This document shows positions 1 to 4,922 of a stretch of DNA of 5,016 nucleotides, piece by piece. The position numbers and the translations under genes were made by a program. Positions within the stretch are counted from its first letter, which is position 1. Each line of letters starts with the position of its first letter. Under the pieces are notes generated by a model that was given only the letters and a program-made list of their open reading frames with translations, made no database searches and was not told the DNA's origin. The stretch covers positions 1-5,016 of the forward strand of contig JAZRVE010000013.1 in the NCBI GenBank assembly GCA_045598975.1, read 5' to 3'. The DNA comes from UMGS882 sp045598975 (GTDB lineage: Bacteria; Bacillota; Clostridia; Oscillospirales; CAG-382).

Positions 1-37
1 GTATCTGATTTCTCTTTTCCTGTTCTTTTGTCAGCAT
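1..37 (-). CDS. N-terminal fragment of an unidentified gene, cut by the window edge
   Basis: An ATG at 37-35 opens a frame reading MLTKEQEKRNQI before the window ends. It is preceded by a purine-rich tract with an AGAGG Shine-Dalgarno-like stretch (50-46) about 8 nt from the ATG. A second AGGAG lies further up at 59-55, probably too far away to serve this start. An extended -10 promoter lies at 62-90, and the preceding operon appears to be closed by a terminator at 102-129, so this looks like the start of an independent transcription unit. The visible residues are charged and hydrophilic, with no signal peptide. Twelve codons are not enough to name a product. The gene call rests on promoter, ribosome site and start codon lying in the right order. 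Confidence 0.5.
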   Translation of the reverse strand, partial: MLTKEQEKRNQI

Positions 38-61
38 TTTTCCTACCTCTCTTTCTCCTTT

Positions 62-90
62 ATTATACCATATTCTCTCACTCTTTTCTA
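62..90 (-). promoter_or_regulatory. Extended -10 promoter for the gene at the left edge
   Basis: On the minus strand there is a perfect TATAAT (67-62) preceded by TG one base upstream (TGGTATAAT), which makes an extended -10. Seventeen bases further up is TAGAAA (90-85), a 4-of-6 match to TTGACA. The ATG at 37 follows at a normal leader distance. The promoter lies just beyond the putative arg operon terminator, consistent with a new unit starting here. Confidence 0.55.
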
Positions 91-101
91 TACTTTTTCA
101 T

Positions 102-129
102 AAAAACAAAGCCCCTTTCGGGACTTTGT
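102..129 (-). terminator. Intrinsic terminator, probable end of the arg operon
   Basis: Read on the minus strand, ACAAAGTCCC and GGGGCTTTGT form a 10-bp stem (nine Watson-Crick pairs and one U-G wobble) closed by a GAAA tetraloop, followed directly by five T residues (106-102). That is a classical Rho-independent terminator. It lies about 310 nt beyond the argB/argD stop codon and just before the next minus-strand promoter, so it most likely ends arg transcription. On the plus strand the same stem has a C-A mismatch and no T-tract, so it points to the minus strand. Confidence 0.75.
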
Positions 130-140
130 CTACAGGCTGA

Positions 141-165
141 ACCGAGCCGTAGGGCTCGGTTTTTT
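141..165 (+). terminator. Intrinsic terminator facing right, no source gene visible
   Basis: ACCGAGCC (141-148) and GGCTCGGT (153-160) form a perfect 8-bp GC-rich stem with a GTAG loop, followed by six T residues (160-165). On the minus strand the stem is followed by only two T, so it acts on plus-strand transcription. No plus-strand gene is seen to its left in the window. It may belong to the flanking repeat region, or protect the arg operon from antisense transcription entering from the left. Confidence 0.65.
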
Positions 166-205
166 GTATGGCGTAATCGGTGATACTGCGGCAAATCTTT
201 TCCAC

Positions 206-295
206 CGCCGCAAATCTCCCGACGGAGCGCCCCGCGCGCAGTCGGCATTTGCGGCGTAAGGGAGTCCGGGGTGCTCCCCGGCAATCTTTTTTCGC
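206..295 (-). repeat. Left copy of an inverted flanking repeat with two hairpins
   Basis: This is the reverse complement of the element at 4831-4922. By eye about 69 of 82 aligned positions match over the part beginning GATTGC, with one gap in a loop. In element orientation it contains hairpin 1 (CCGGGG, loop AGCA, CCCCGG; 281-266) and hairpin 2 (CGCCGCAAAT at 256-247 pairing with ATTTGCGGCG at 215-206). Hairpin 2 also has an inner CCGAC/GTCGG stem and a terminal GCGC-GGG-GCGC hairpin (237-227). Weaker similarity continues to about 175. It is probably transcribed as the 3' untranslated part of the arg mRNA. No transposase, RNA family or integron-type site is recognised. A REP/MITE-like dispersed element is the best guess. 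Confidence 0.75.
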
Positions 296-328
296 TTACC
301 TTTTTTCTCTTGTGAGAAAAAAGGTAAG
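295..328. repeat. Perfect 15-bp inverted repeat with TTGT loop
   Basis: CTTACCTTTTTTCTC (295-309) and GAGAAAAAAGGTAAG (314-328) are exact reverse complements separated by four bases. The stem is AT-rich and has no T-tract on either side, so it is not a standard terminator. It abuts the left flanking repeat, and a degenerate trace of its A/G-rich arm is present at the matching place beside the right copy (4820-4830), without the partner arm. It may be the edge of the mobile element or an mRNA-stabilising 3' hairpin. Confidence 0.7.
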
Positions 329-342
329 GTAAGTGCATTTTC

Positions 343-362
343 CTGCGCCGCTTGCGGCGCAG
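343..362. repeat. GC-rich perfect inverted repeat downstream of argB/argD
   Basis: CTGCGCCGC (343-351) and GCGGCGCAG (354-362) are exact reverse complements with only TT between them. In minus-strand RNA the hairpin is followed by GAAAATGC, not by a U-tract, so it does not look like an intrinsic terminator. It is one of four consecutive inverted repeats between the argB/argD stop and the left flanking repeat. Confidence 0.65.
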
Positions 363-369
363 AATGGCA

Positions 370-384
370 GAAGCGTCACGCTTC
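370..384. repeat. Small palindrome GAAGCG-TCA-CGCTTC, with a twin inside argD
   Basis: GAAGCG (370-375) and CGCTTC (379-384) form a 6-bp stem with a 3-nt loop. The same unit, differing in one loop base (GAAGCG-GCA-CGCTTC), occurs at 475-489 inside the last codons of the ArgD part. There it encodes the EACRF stretch of the non-conserved tail. Two near-identical palindromes 105 nt apart suggest a short repeat that has been copied locally, perhaps extending the argD 3' end. Confidence 0.5.
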
Positions 385-385
385 C

Positions 386-416
386 GTCGCGCCCGCCGTT
401 GTTTGGTGGGCGCGAC
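386..416. repeat. Perfect 9-bp inverted repeat just past the argB/argD stop
   Basis: GTCGCGCCC (386-394) and GGGCGCGAC (408-416) are exact reverse complements around a 13-nt loop. On the plus strand three more pairs (GCC/GGT, one of them G-U) can extend the stem, leaving the 7-nt loop GTTGTTT. It starts 22 nt beyond the argB/argD stop codon. There is no T-tract, so a role in transcript 3'-end protection is more plausible than termination. Confidence 0.65.
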
Positions 417-438
417 CCCTATCCGCGGGACACTGCGG

Positions 439-2502
439 CTATTGTTTCTGCTCGCTCACGCTCGCGGTTTGGGTGAAGCGGCACGCTTCCTTGATGGTCT
501 CTACTGCCTGCGTCAGCAGTTCCATCGGAATGTTGAGCGCGGGTAAGAGGCGGACTTTGTCCTTGGCGGTCAGACACATGACGCCTTTTTCAAGACACTT
601 GCCGACTACCTCCGCGGCATTCTTTTCGGTTTTGAGCCCGATCATGAGCCCCATGCCGCTGACCTCTTTAATGCCGTCGGCACCCGTGAAAGCCTCGAAT
701 AAATACTTGCTCTTGGCGTTGACGTCGGAAAGCAGATTGTCGTCGATACGGTCGAGTATGCTGATGGCGGCGGCGCAGCAGACGGGGTTGCCGCCGAACG
801 TCGAGCCGTGATCGCCGTGTCCGAAGACGTCCTTCACCTTTTCGCCGAGCAGCGTCGCACCGAGCGGAAGCCCGCCCGCGAGCCCCTTGGCGGTGGTGAC
901 GATGTCGGGCTTGATGCCGTAATTCATGTAGGAATATAACTTGCCGGTGCGCCCGTTGCCGGTCTGCACCTCGTCAACGATGAGTAAGATGTCCCGCTTT
1001 TCGGCGTATTCGGCAACTTCGTTGACAAAGGATTTGCGGATCGGCACGACGCCGCCTTCGCCCTGGATGCATTCGATCATGATGGCGGCGATCTTGTGCT
1101 TGGTGCCGATGGCTTCCAGCTCGTAGATGTTGTTGGCGTCGATGCTCACGAAGCCGGGTGTCAGCGGGTTGTACAACTCGTGGTAGTGATCCTGTCCGGT
1201 CGCGGCGAGCGTGGAAAGCGTGCGCCCGTGGAAGCTGTTTTTGAGGGTGACGATGGTGTAGCAGTCGTCGCCTTTTTTGGCGGCGGCATATTTGCGGGCG
1301 GCCTTGATGGCGCACTCGTTTGCCTCGGCGCCCGAATTGGAGAAGAAGACCTTGCTCATGCCGGTTCGCTGGCAGAGCTTTTCGGCAAGGGTGGCGCAGG
1401 GCTCGGTGTAGTAGAGATTGGAGGTGTGCTGTAAACGGGAAGCCTGCTCGGAGACGGCGGACTGCCAGATGTCGTCGGCGATGCCGAACGAGGTGACACC
1501 GATGCCCGAACCCATGTCGATGTATTCTTTTCCGCTCTCATCCCATAACCGTGAGCCTTTTCCGTGGGAAAAGACGACCGGGAAGCGGTTGTAGGTGTCG
1601 GCGATGTAGTCGTGATCCTTTTCTTTGACCGAAAGGTCTCTTGCTTTGGTAAACATGGTACCCGCTCCTTCATCGGTAAGTAATTCCATGAGAATGGCGT
1701 GCGGTACGCGTCCGTCCATGATGACGACGTTTTCCACGCCGTGCCGGAGCGCCTCGATACAGCAGTTGACCTTGGGGATCATGCCGCCCGAGATGACGCC
1801 CTCACGGTAGAGTTTTTCGGCTTCTCCGATGCTGATCTCGGGGATGAGCGTCGAGGGATCGTCCTTGTCGCGTAAGATGCCGGCAATGTCGGTCATCATG
1901 ATGAGCCGCTCGGCTTTGAGCGCACCGGCAACGTATGCCGCCGCCGTGTCGCCGTTGATGTTGTAGGTGTTGCCGTCCTTGTCACAGCCGACGGTGGAAA
2001 TGACGGGGATGTAGCCGTTGTCCATCAGATCGGTGACAGGCTCTATGTGTACGCCCGTGATCTCGCCGACGTAGCCGAGACGCTCGTCTTTCTGCGCGGC
2101 TTCGATGAGCCTGCCGTCCATGCCGGAGATGCCCATCGCCTTGCCGCCGTTCTGTTCGAGCAGGCTGACAAGCGACTTGTTCACTTTTCCGGCGAGTACC
2201 ATCTGCACGATGTCTACCGTTTCCTTGTCGGTCACGCGAAGCCCGTCGACGAATTCCGGCTTTTTGCCGAGCTTTTCCATCAGTTCGCTGATCTCCGGCC
2301 CGCCGCCGTGGACGAGTACCACCTTGACGCCGATGAGCCATAACAGCACGATGTCTTCCATGACCTGCTGTTTGAGGTCTTCGTTGACCATGGCGTTGCC
2401 GCCGTATTTGATGACGACGGTCTTGCCGACGTAGCGCTTGATGTAGGGCAGCGCCTGCGTTAAGACCTCCGCCCGTTTGGAATTGGAAATCTGATTTGTC
2501 AT
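439..2502 (-). CDS. argB-argD: Acetylglutamate kinase - acetylornithine aminotransferase fusion (ArgB-ArgD)
   Basis: One 687-residue frame holds two complete enzymes. Residues 1-283 are N-acetylglutamate kinase: KYGGNAM at 32-38 and HGGGPE at 65-70 (phosphate/ATP loops), GLRVTD at 87-92 (substrate arginine R89), NINGDTAAA at 181-189 and the catalytic-site lysine K244 in GGMIPK. The helix AEVLTQALPYIKRY (11-24) and the C-terminal HAILMELLTDEGAGTM (268-283) are the marks of hexameric, arginine-inhibited kinases. Residues from about 283 to 687 are class III PLP-dependent N-acetylornithine aminotransferase: SNSGAEANE (388-396), SFHGRT (423-428), D510/Q513 in VDEVQTG, Schiff-base lysine K539 and HGSTFGGNPV (565-574). 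Both parts have the usual family length and no key residue is missing. The start follows GGAGGA by 8 nt, and the gap from argJ is 15 nt. There is no stop between the parts, so either a bifunctional cytoplasmic protein is made, or a free ArgD also arises from Met283. The tail after about residue 673 is not family-like. Confidence 0.92.
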   Translation of the reverse strand: MTNQISNSKRAEVLTQALPYIKRYVGKTVVIKYGGNAMVNEDLKQQVMEDIVLLWLIGVKVVLVHGGGPEISELMEKLGKKPEFVDGLRVTDKETVDIVQMVLAGKVNKSLVSLLEQNGGKAMGISGMDGRLIEAAQKDERLGYVGEITGVHIEPVTDLMDNGYIPVISTVGCDKDGNTYNINGDTAAAYVAGALKAERLIMMTDIAGILRDKDDPSTLIPEISIGEAEKLYREGVISGGMIPKVNCCIEALRHGVENVVIMDGRVPHAILMELLTDEGAGTMFTKARDLSVKEKDHDYIADTYNRFPVVFSHGKGSRLWDESGKEYIDMGSGIGVTSFGIADDIWQSAVSEQASRLQHTSNLYYTEPCATLAEKLCQRTGMSKVFFSNSGAEANECAIKAARKYAAAKKGDDCYTIVTLKNSFHGRTLSTLAATGQDHYHELYNPLTPGFVSIDANNIYELEAIGTKHKIAAIMIECIQGEGGVVPIRKSFVNEVAEYAEKRDILLIVDEVQTGNGRTGKLYSYMNYGIKPDIVTTAKGLAGGLPLGATLLGEKVKDVFGHGDHGSTFGGNPVCCAAAISILDRIDDNLLSDVNAKSKYLFEAFTGADGIKEVSGMGLMIGLKTEKNAAEVVGKCLEKGVMCLTAKDKVRLLPALNIPMELLTQAVETIKEACRFTQTASVSEQKQ
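1654..1671 (-). promoter_or_regulatory. Internal ribosome site and ATG for a possible free ArgD
   Basis: GAAGGAG (1671-1665) lies 8 nt before the in-frame ATG at 1656-1654 (Met283 of the fusion). This is as good as the ribosome sites of argC and argJ. Initiation here would give a 405-residue protein beginning MFTKARDL, the normal ArgD length, with a usual distance to the conserved DTYNRFPV segment. The same bases encode EGAGTM, the end of the ArgB arginine signature. The site may therefore be a relic of separate genes, or may still produce ArgD alongside the fusion. Confidence 0.6.
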
Positions 2503-2517
2503 GATGGTGTTCCTCCG

Positions 2518-3732
2518 TTAAGTCCGGTAGTCGCCGTTGATTTTGACGTAATCGTAGGTCAGATCACAGCCCCACGCGGTGGCGCTTGCGTTGCCGTCGC
2601 CGAGCGTGATGACGATGTCGATCTCTTTTTCAAGCAGGATCTCCTTTGCCTTTTCTTCGGAAAAGTCGATGCCCGCACCGTTTTCGCAGACGCAGACGGT
2701 GCCTTTTGCGCTCGTGAAGGATACGCCCACACGGGAAACGTCGACCTCTGCGCCGCTGTACCCGATGGCGCACAGTACCCGTCCCCAGTTGGCGTCGGCG
2801 CCGAACATGGCGGCTTTGAGAAGGCTGGAACAGATGACGCTTTTCGCGACGGTCTTGGCGGTCGGGATGTCCTTGGCACCGCTCACGCGGCATTCGAGGA
2901 GCTTGGTGGCGCCCTCGCCGTCGCCGGCGATGAGGCGGCACAGGTGCACCGTCACGGTGTTGAGCGCTTTCATGAAGACGGCAAAGTCTTCGTTTTCCTC
3001 CGTGATGACGGGATTTCCGGCAAGTCCGCCTGCCAGCACGGTGACCATGTCGTTGGTAGAAGTGTCGCCGTCGACGCTGACCATGTTGAAGGTGTCGGCG
3101 ATGTCGGTGGAAAGCGCTTTTTTCAGCATTTCGGGGGAAATGGCGGCGTCCGTCGTGATAAAGACGAGCATGGTCGCCATGTTGGGATGGATCATGCCGC
3201 TTCCCTTGGCGATGCCGCCGAGACGGCAGGTCTTGCCGCCGAGTTCGAATTCCACCGCGACCTCTTTCAAGACGGTGTCTGTCGTCATGATGCCTTCGGC
3301 GGCGTCGTGTCCGCCGTCCGGTGACAGAGCCTTTACAAGAGCGGGGATGCCGGAAGCGATGGGCGTTATGTCGAGCGGCTGACCGATGACGCCGGTGGAG
3401 GCGATGACCATATCGTCGGCGGAAATGCCGAGCGCGTCTGCCGCAAGGGTGCTCATGGTTTCGGCGATCTCGATGCCGTCGGCGTTGCAGGTGTTGGCGT
3501 TGCCGCTGTTGCAGAGGATCGCCTGTGCCTTGCCGTTCGCGAGATGCGCTTTCGTCACGGTGAGCGGCGCACCCTTGACAAGGTTTGTGGTGTAGACCGC
3601 CGCGGCACTTGCCGGGGTTTCGCTGAAAATCAGCGCGAGGTCTTTTTTGGTTCTGTTTTTGCGGATACCGCAGTGCACACCGCTTGCGGTGAATCCTTTT
3701 GCGGCGCAGACGCCGCCGGGTATCAGTTTCAT
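2518..3732 (-). CDS. argJ: Bifunctional ornithine acetyltransferase / N-acetylglutamate synthase (ArgJ)
   Basis: This 404-residue protein has the full ArgJ length and matches the family throughout. ArgJ transfers the acetyl group from N-acetylornithine to glutamate, closing the acetyl cycle; some members also use acetyl-CoA. Visible motifs are STGVIG (112-117, the oxyanion-hole region), KGSGMIHPNMATM (176-188) with the autoproteolysis site between A186 and T187, SVDGDTSTND (219-228), GDGEGATK (270-277), GADANWGR (311-318) and the C-terminal YVKINGDYRT. By family knowledge T187 becomes the N-terminal nucleophile of the beta chain. The ATG follows a GGAGGA ribosome site (3748-3743) lying in the last codons of argC, with only 6 nt between the argC stop and this start, so translation is probably coupled. 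Whether it is mono- or bifunctional cannot be read from sequence alone, but no argA-type synthase is in the window. Confidence 0.96.
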   Translation of the reverse strand: MKLIPGGVCAAKGFTASGVHCGIRKNRTKKDLALIFSETPASAAAVYTTNLVKGAPLTVTKAHLANGKAQAILCNSGNANTCNADGIEIAETMSTLAADALGISADDMVIASTGVIGQPLDITPIASGIPALVKALSPDGGHDAAEGIMTTDTVLKEVAVEFELGGKTCRLGGIAKGSGMIHPNMATMLVFITTDAAISPEMLKKALSTDIADTFNMVSVDGDTSTNDMVTVLAGGLAGNPVITEENEDFAVFMKALNTVTVHLCRLIAGDGEGATKLLECRVSGAKDIPTAKTVAKSVICSSLLKAAMFGADANWGRVLCAIGYSGAEVDVSRVGVSFTSAKGTVCVCENGAGIDFSEEKAKEILLEKEIDIVITLGDGNASATAWGCDLTYDYVKINGDYRT

Positions 3733-3738
3733 GGAATG

Positions 3739-4668
3739 TCAGTCCTCCGTTTTCAGTCCCGTGGTCTCGTCGAGACCGAGGACGATGTTCATATTCTGAA
3801 TGGCGGCGCCGGAAGCGCCCTTGCCGAGGTTGTCGAAGCGGGATACGAGCGTGATGCGCTCGTCGTTTCCGTACACGCTGATGAGCATATCGTCTCTGCC
3901 CGCAAGCGTTCCCGCCGAGAGGAAGCCGTTTTCGTCGGCGTCATCGGCGAAGCGGACGAGCCCGTTTGCGTAGTAATCGCGATAGAGCTGTTTCAGCGTC
4001 GGGACGTCGCAGGAAAGCCGATCGGCGAACAGCGGCACCACGACCTCCATGCCCGCATAGTATGACGAAACGATGGGGGAAAAGACGGGCGGCACGGCAA
4101 GTCCGCAGACCTTTGCCATTTCGGGCAGGTGCTTGTGCGACTGCGAAAGCCCGTAAAGTCGCGGTGCGGCGAGCTTTTCGACGTTTTCGGACGTCGTATA
4201 ATCGGCGATCATGTTTTTGCCGCCGCCGGAGTAGCCCGTCATGGAAAAACAGCAGAGAGGCGTATCCTTTGCGAGCACGCCCGCCTCGGTGAGAGGGGCG
4301 ACGAGGGAAACAAAGCCGCTGGCGTGACAGCCGGGGTTGGCGATGCGTCGGGAACGTGCGATCTTTTCCCGCTGTCCGGTCAGTTCCGGGAAGCCGTAAG
4401 TCCAGTCATCGTCGGTGCGGTGAGCGGTGGAGGTGTCGATGATGACGGTATGCGGATCGTCAAGAAGAGCGACCGCCTCTTTCGCGGCGGCGTCCGGCAG
4501 GCAGAGAAACGCGATATCGGCGGCATTGAGAGCCTCTTTGCGCGCTTCGGGGTCTTTACGCTTATCGTCGTCGAGGAGGATGAGCGAGAGGTCGCTTCGG
4601 TTTTGGAGCCGTTCGCGGATACGGAGTCCGGTAGTGCCGGCGCTTCCGTCTATGAATACTTTGGGCAT
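3739..4668 (-). CDS. argC: N-acetyl-gamma-glutamyl-phosphate reductase, short 'uncommon' form (ArgC)
   Basis: This 309-residue NADPH-dependent reductase converts N-acetylglutamyl phosphate to N-acetylglutamate semialdehyde. The N-terminal Rossmann motif is GSAGTTG (8-14). STAHR (80-84) lies in the nucleotide/substrate region, the catalytic cysteine is C114 in NPGCHASG, the catalytic-type histidine is H180 in SHKHLPEM, and GYSGGGK (145-151) and DNLGKGASGAAIQNMN (279-294) are strongly conserved. The FIDGxxGTTGLxIRERL opening, the length near 310 rather than about 340, and the NLGKGASGAA ending are those of the alternative ArgC family (the TIGR01851 type, known for example from rhizobia) rather than the E. 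coli/Bacillus form. The ATG is preceded by AAGGAAG, with about 8 nt from AGGA. It is the first gene after the promoter at 4742-4770, and its 3' end contains the argJ ribosome site. Confidence 0.95.
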   Translation of the reverse strand: MPKVFIDGSAGTTGLRIRERLQNRSDLSLILLDDDKRKDPEARKEALNAADIAFLCLPDAAAKEAVALLDDPHTVIIDTSTAHRTDDDWTYGFPELTGQREKIARSRRIANPGCHASGFVSLVAPLTEAGVLAKDTPLCCFSMTGYSGGGKNMIADYTTSENVEKLAAPRLYGLSQSHKHLPEMAKVCGLAVPPVFSPIVSSYYAGMEVVVPLFADRLSCDVPTLKQLYRDYYANGLVRFADDADENGFLSAGTLAGRDDMLISVYGNDERITLVSRFDNLGKGASGAAIQNMNIVLGLDETTGLKTED

Positions 4669-4683
4669 GGGAAACTTCCTTTT

Positions 4684-4730
4684 TGAATAAAATTATGAAT
4701 AATATTTATGATATTCACGCGATATGAATA
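4684..4730 (-). promoter_or_regulatory. Candidate ArgR operator half-sites in the argC leader
   Basis: Four exact TGAAT/ATTCA half-sites lie between the predicted transcription start (about 4735) and the argC ribosome site: TGAAT at 4684-4688, 4696-4700 and 4725-4729, and ATTCA at 4713-4717. The pair ATTCA-N7-TGAAT (4713-4729) has the spacing expected for the inner halves of two ARG boxes 3 bp apart. The outer halves match the TGAAT-N4-ATTCA consensus poorly, so ArgR binding is only a suggestion. The leader of about 67 nt is too short for a T-box riboswitch. Confidence 0.35.
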
Positions 4731-4741
4731 CCGATGACAAG

Positions 4742-4770
4742 AGTATACACTTTCTTTTATGATTTGTCAA
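4742..4770 (-). promoter_or_regulatory. Near-consensus sigma-A promoter of the arg operon
   Basis: On the minus strand there is a perfect TTGACA (4770-4765), a 17-bp spacer and TATACT (4747-4742), one base from the TATAAT consensus. Initiation is expected at about A4735, giving a leader of about 67 nt to the argC ATG. A promoter this strong usually needs repression, which fits the half-sites just downstream. It is the only clear promoter seen for the three arg genes. Confidence 0.85.
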
Positions 4771-4790
4771 GAATATTTTGAAAAATATTC
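4771..4790. promoter_or_regulatory. 20-bp AT-rich palindrome touching the -35 box
   Basis: GAATATTT (4771-4778) and AAATATTC (4783-4790) are exact reverse complements around TGAA, directly upstream of TTGACA. It could be a regulator-binding site, or an UP-element-like AT-rich contact for the polymerase. It contains TGAA and TTCA in the order of an ARG box, but the core (TGAAA-N3-ATTCA) is one base shorter than the usual TGAAT-N4-ATTCA, so I do not call it one. Confidence 0.45.
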
Positions 4791-4830
4791 AGAAAAACGA
4801 AAACTTTTTTGCTTGCATGAAGAAAAGAAG

Positions 4831-4922
4831 GCGAAAAAAAGATTGCCGGGGAGTAGCCCCGGACCCCCTTACGTCGCAAATGCCGACTCCACACTCCGTG
4901 TTCCGTCGGGAGATTTGCGACG
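4831..4922 (+). repeat. Right copy of the inverted flanking repeat with two hairpins
   Basis: This pairs with 206-295 in opposite orientation. It contains hairpin 1 (CCGGGG 4846-4851, loop AGTAG, CCCCGG 4857-4862) and hairpin 2 (CGTCGCAAAT 4872-4881 with ATTTGCGACG 4913-4922). Hairpin 2 also has an inner CCGAC/GTCGG stem and a terminal ACAC-TCC-GTGT hairpin (4891-4901). Three stem pairs differ from the left copy and all three change on both sides. Weaker similarity continues to about 4953. The right copy lies upstream of the arg promoter, so it is not part of the arg transcript from that promoter. Confidence 0.75.

Noticed and set aside
78..338. An 86-codon minus-strand open frame across the region downstream of argB/argD
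   Set aside because: It runs through the repeat, both terminators and the perfect inverted repeats, has no convincing ribosome site and resembles no protein family. The DNA is better explained as structured non-coding sequence.
206..416. CRISPR array or integron attachment site in the hairpin-rich region
   Set aside because: There are no regularly spaced identical direct repeats with unique spacers, and the inverted repeats differ from one another. No attC-type core sites or integrase are seen.
2579..3382. A 267-codon plus-strand open frame opposite argJ
   Set aside because: It is the antisense shadow of argJ, whose minus-strand frame shows every family motif. It is low-complexity and rich in S, A and P, as expected from antisense GC-rich coding sequence.
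4129..4686. A 185-codon plus-strand open frame opposite argC, and similar shadows opposite argJ and argB/argD
   Set aside because: They overlap strongly conserved genes on the other strand, lack ribosome sites and match no known family by eye.
4669..4740. T-box or other arginine-sensing riboswitch in the argC leader
   Set aside because: The predicted leader is only about 67 nt, AT-rich, and has no specifier stem, antiterminator or terminator before argC.
439..4922. A composite transposon carrying the arg operon
   Set aside because: The flanking inverted repeats are suggestive, but they are about 90 bp with no transposase in them or between them, and no target-site duplication could be identified. 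Only the repeat pair is reported.
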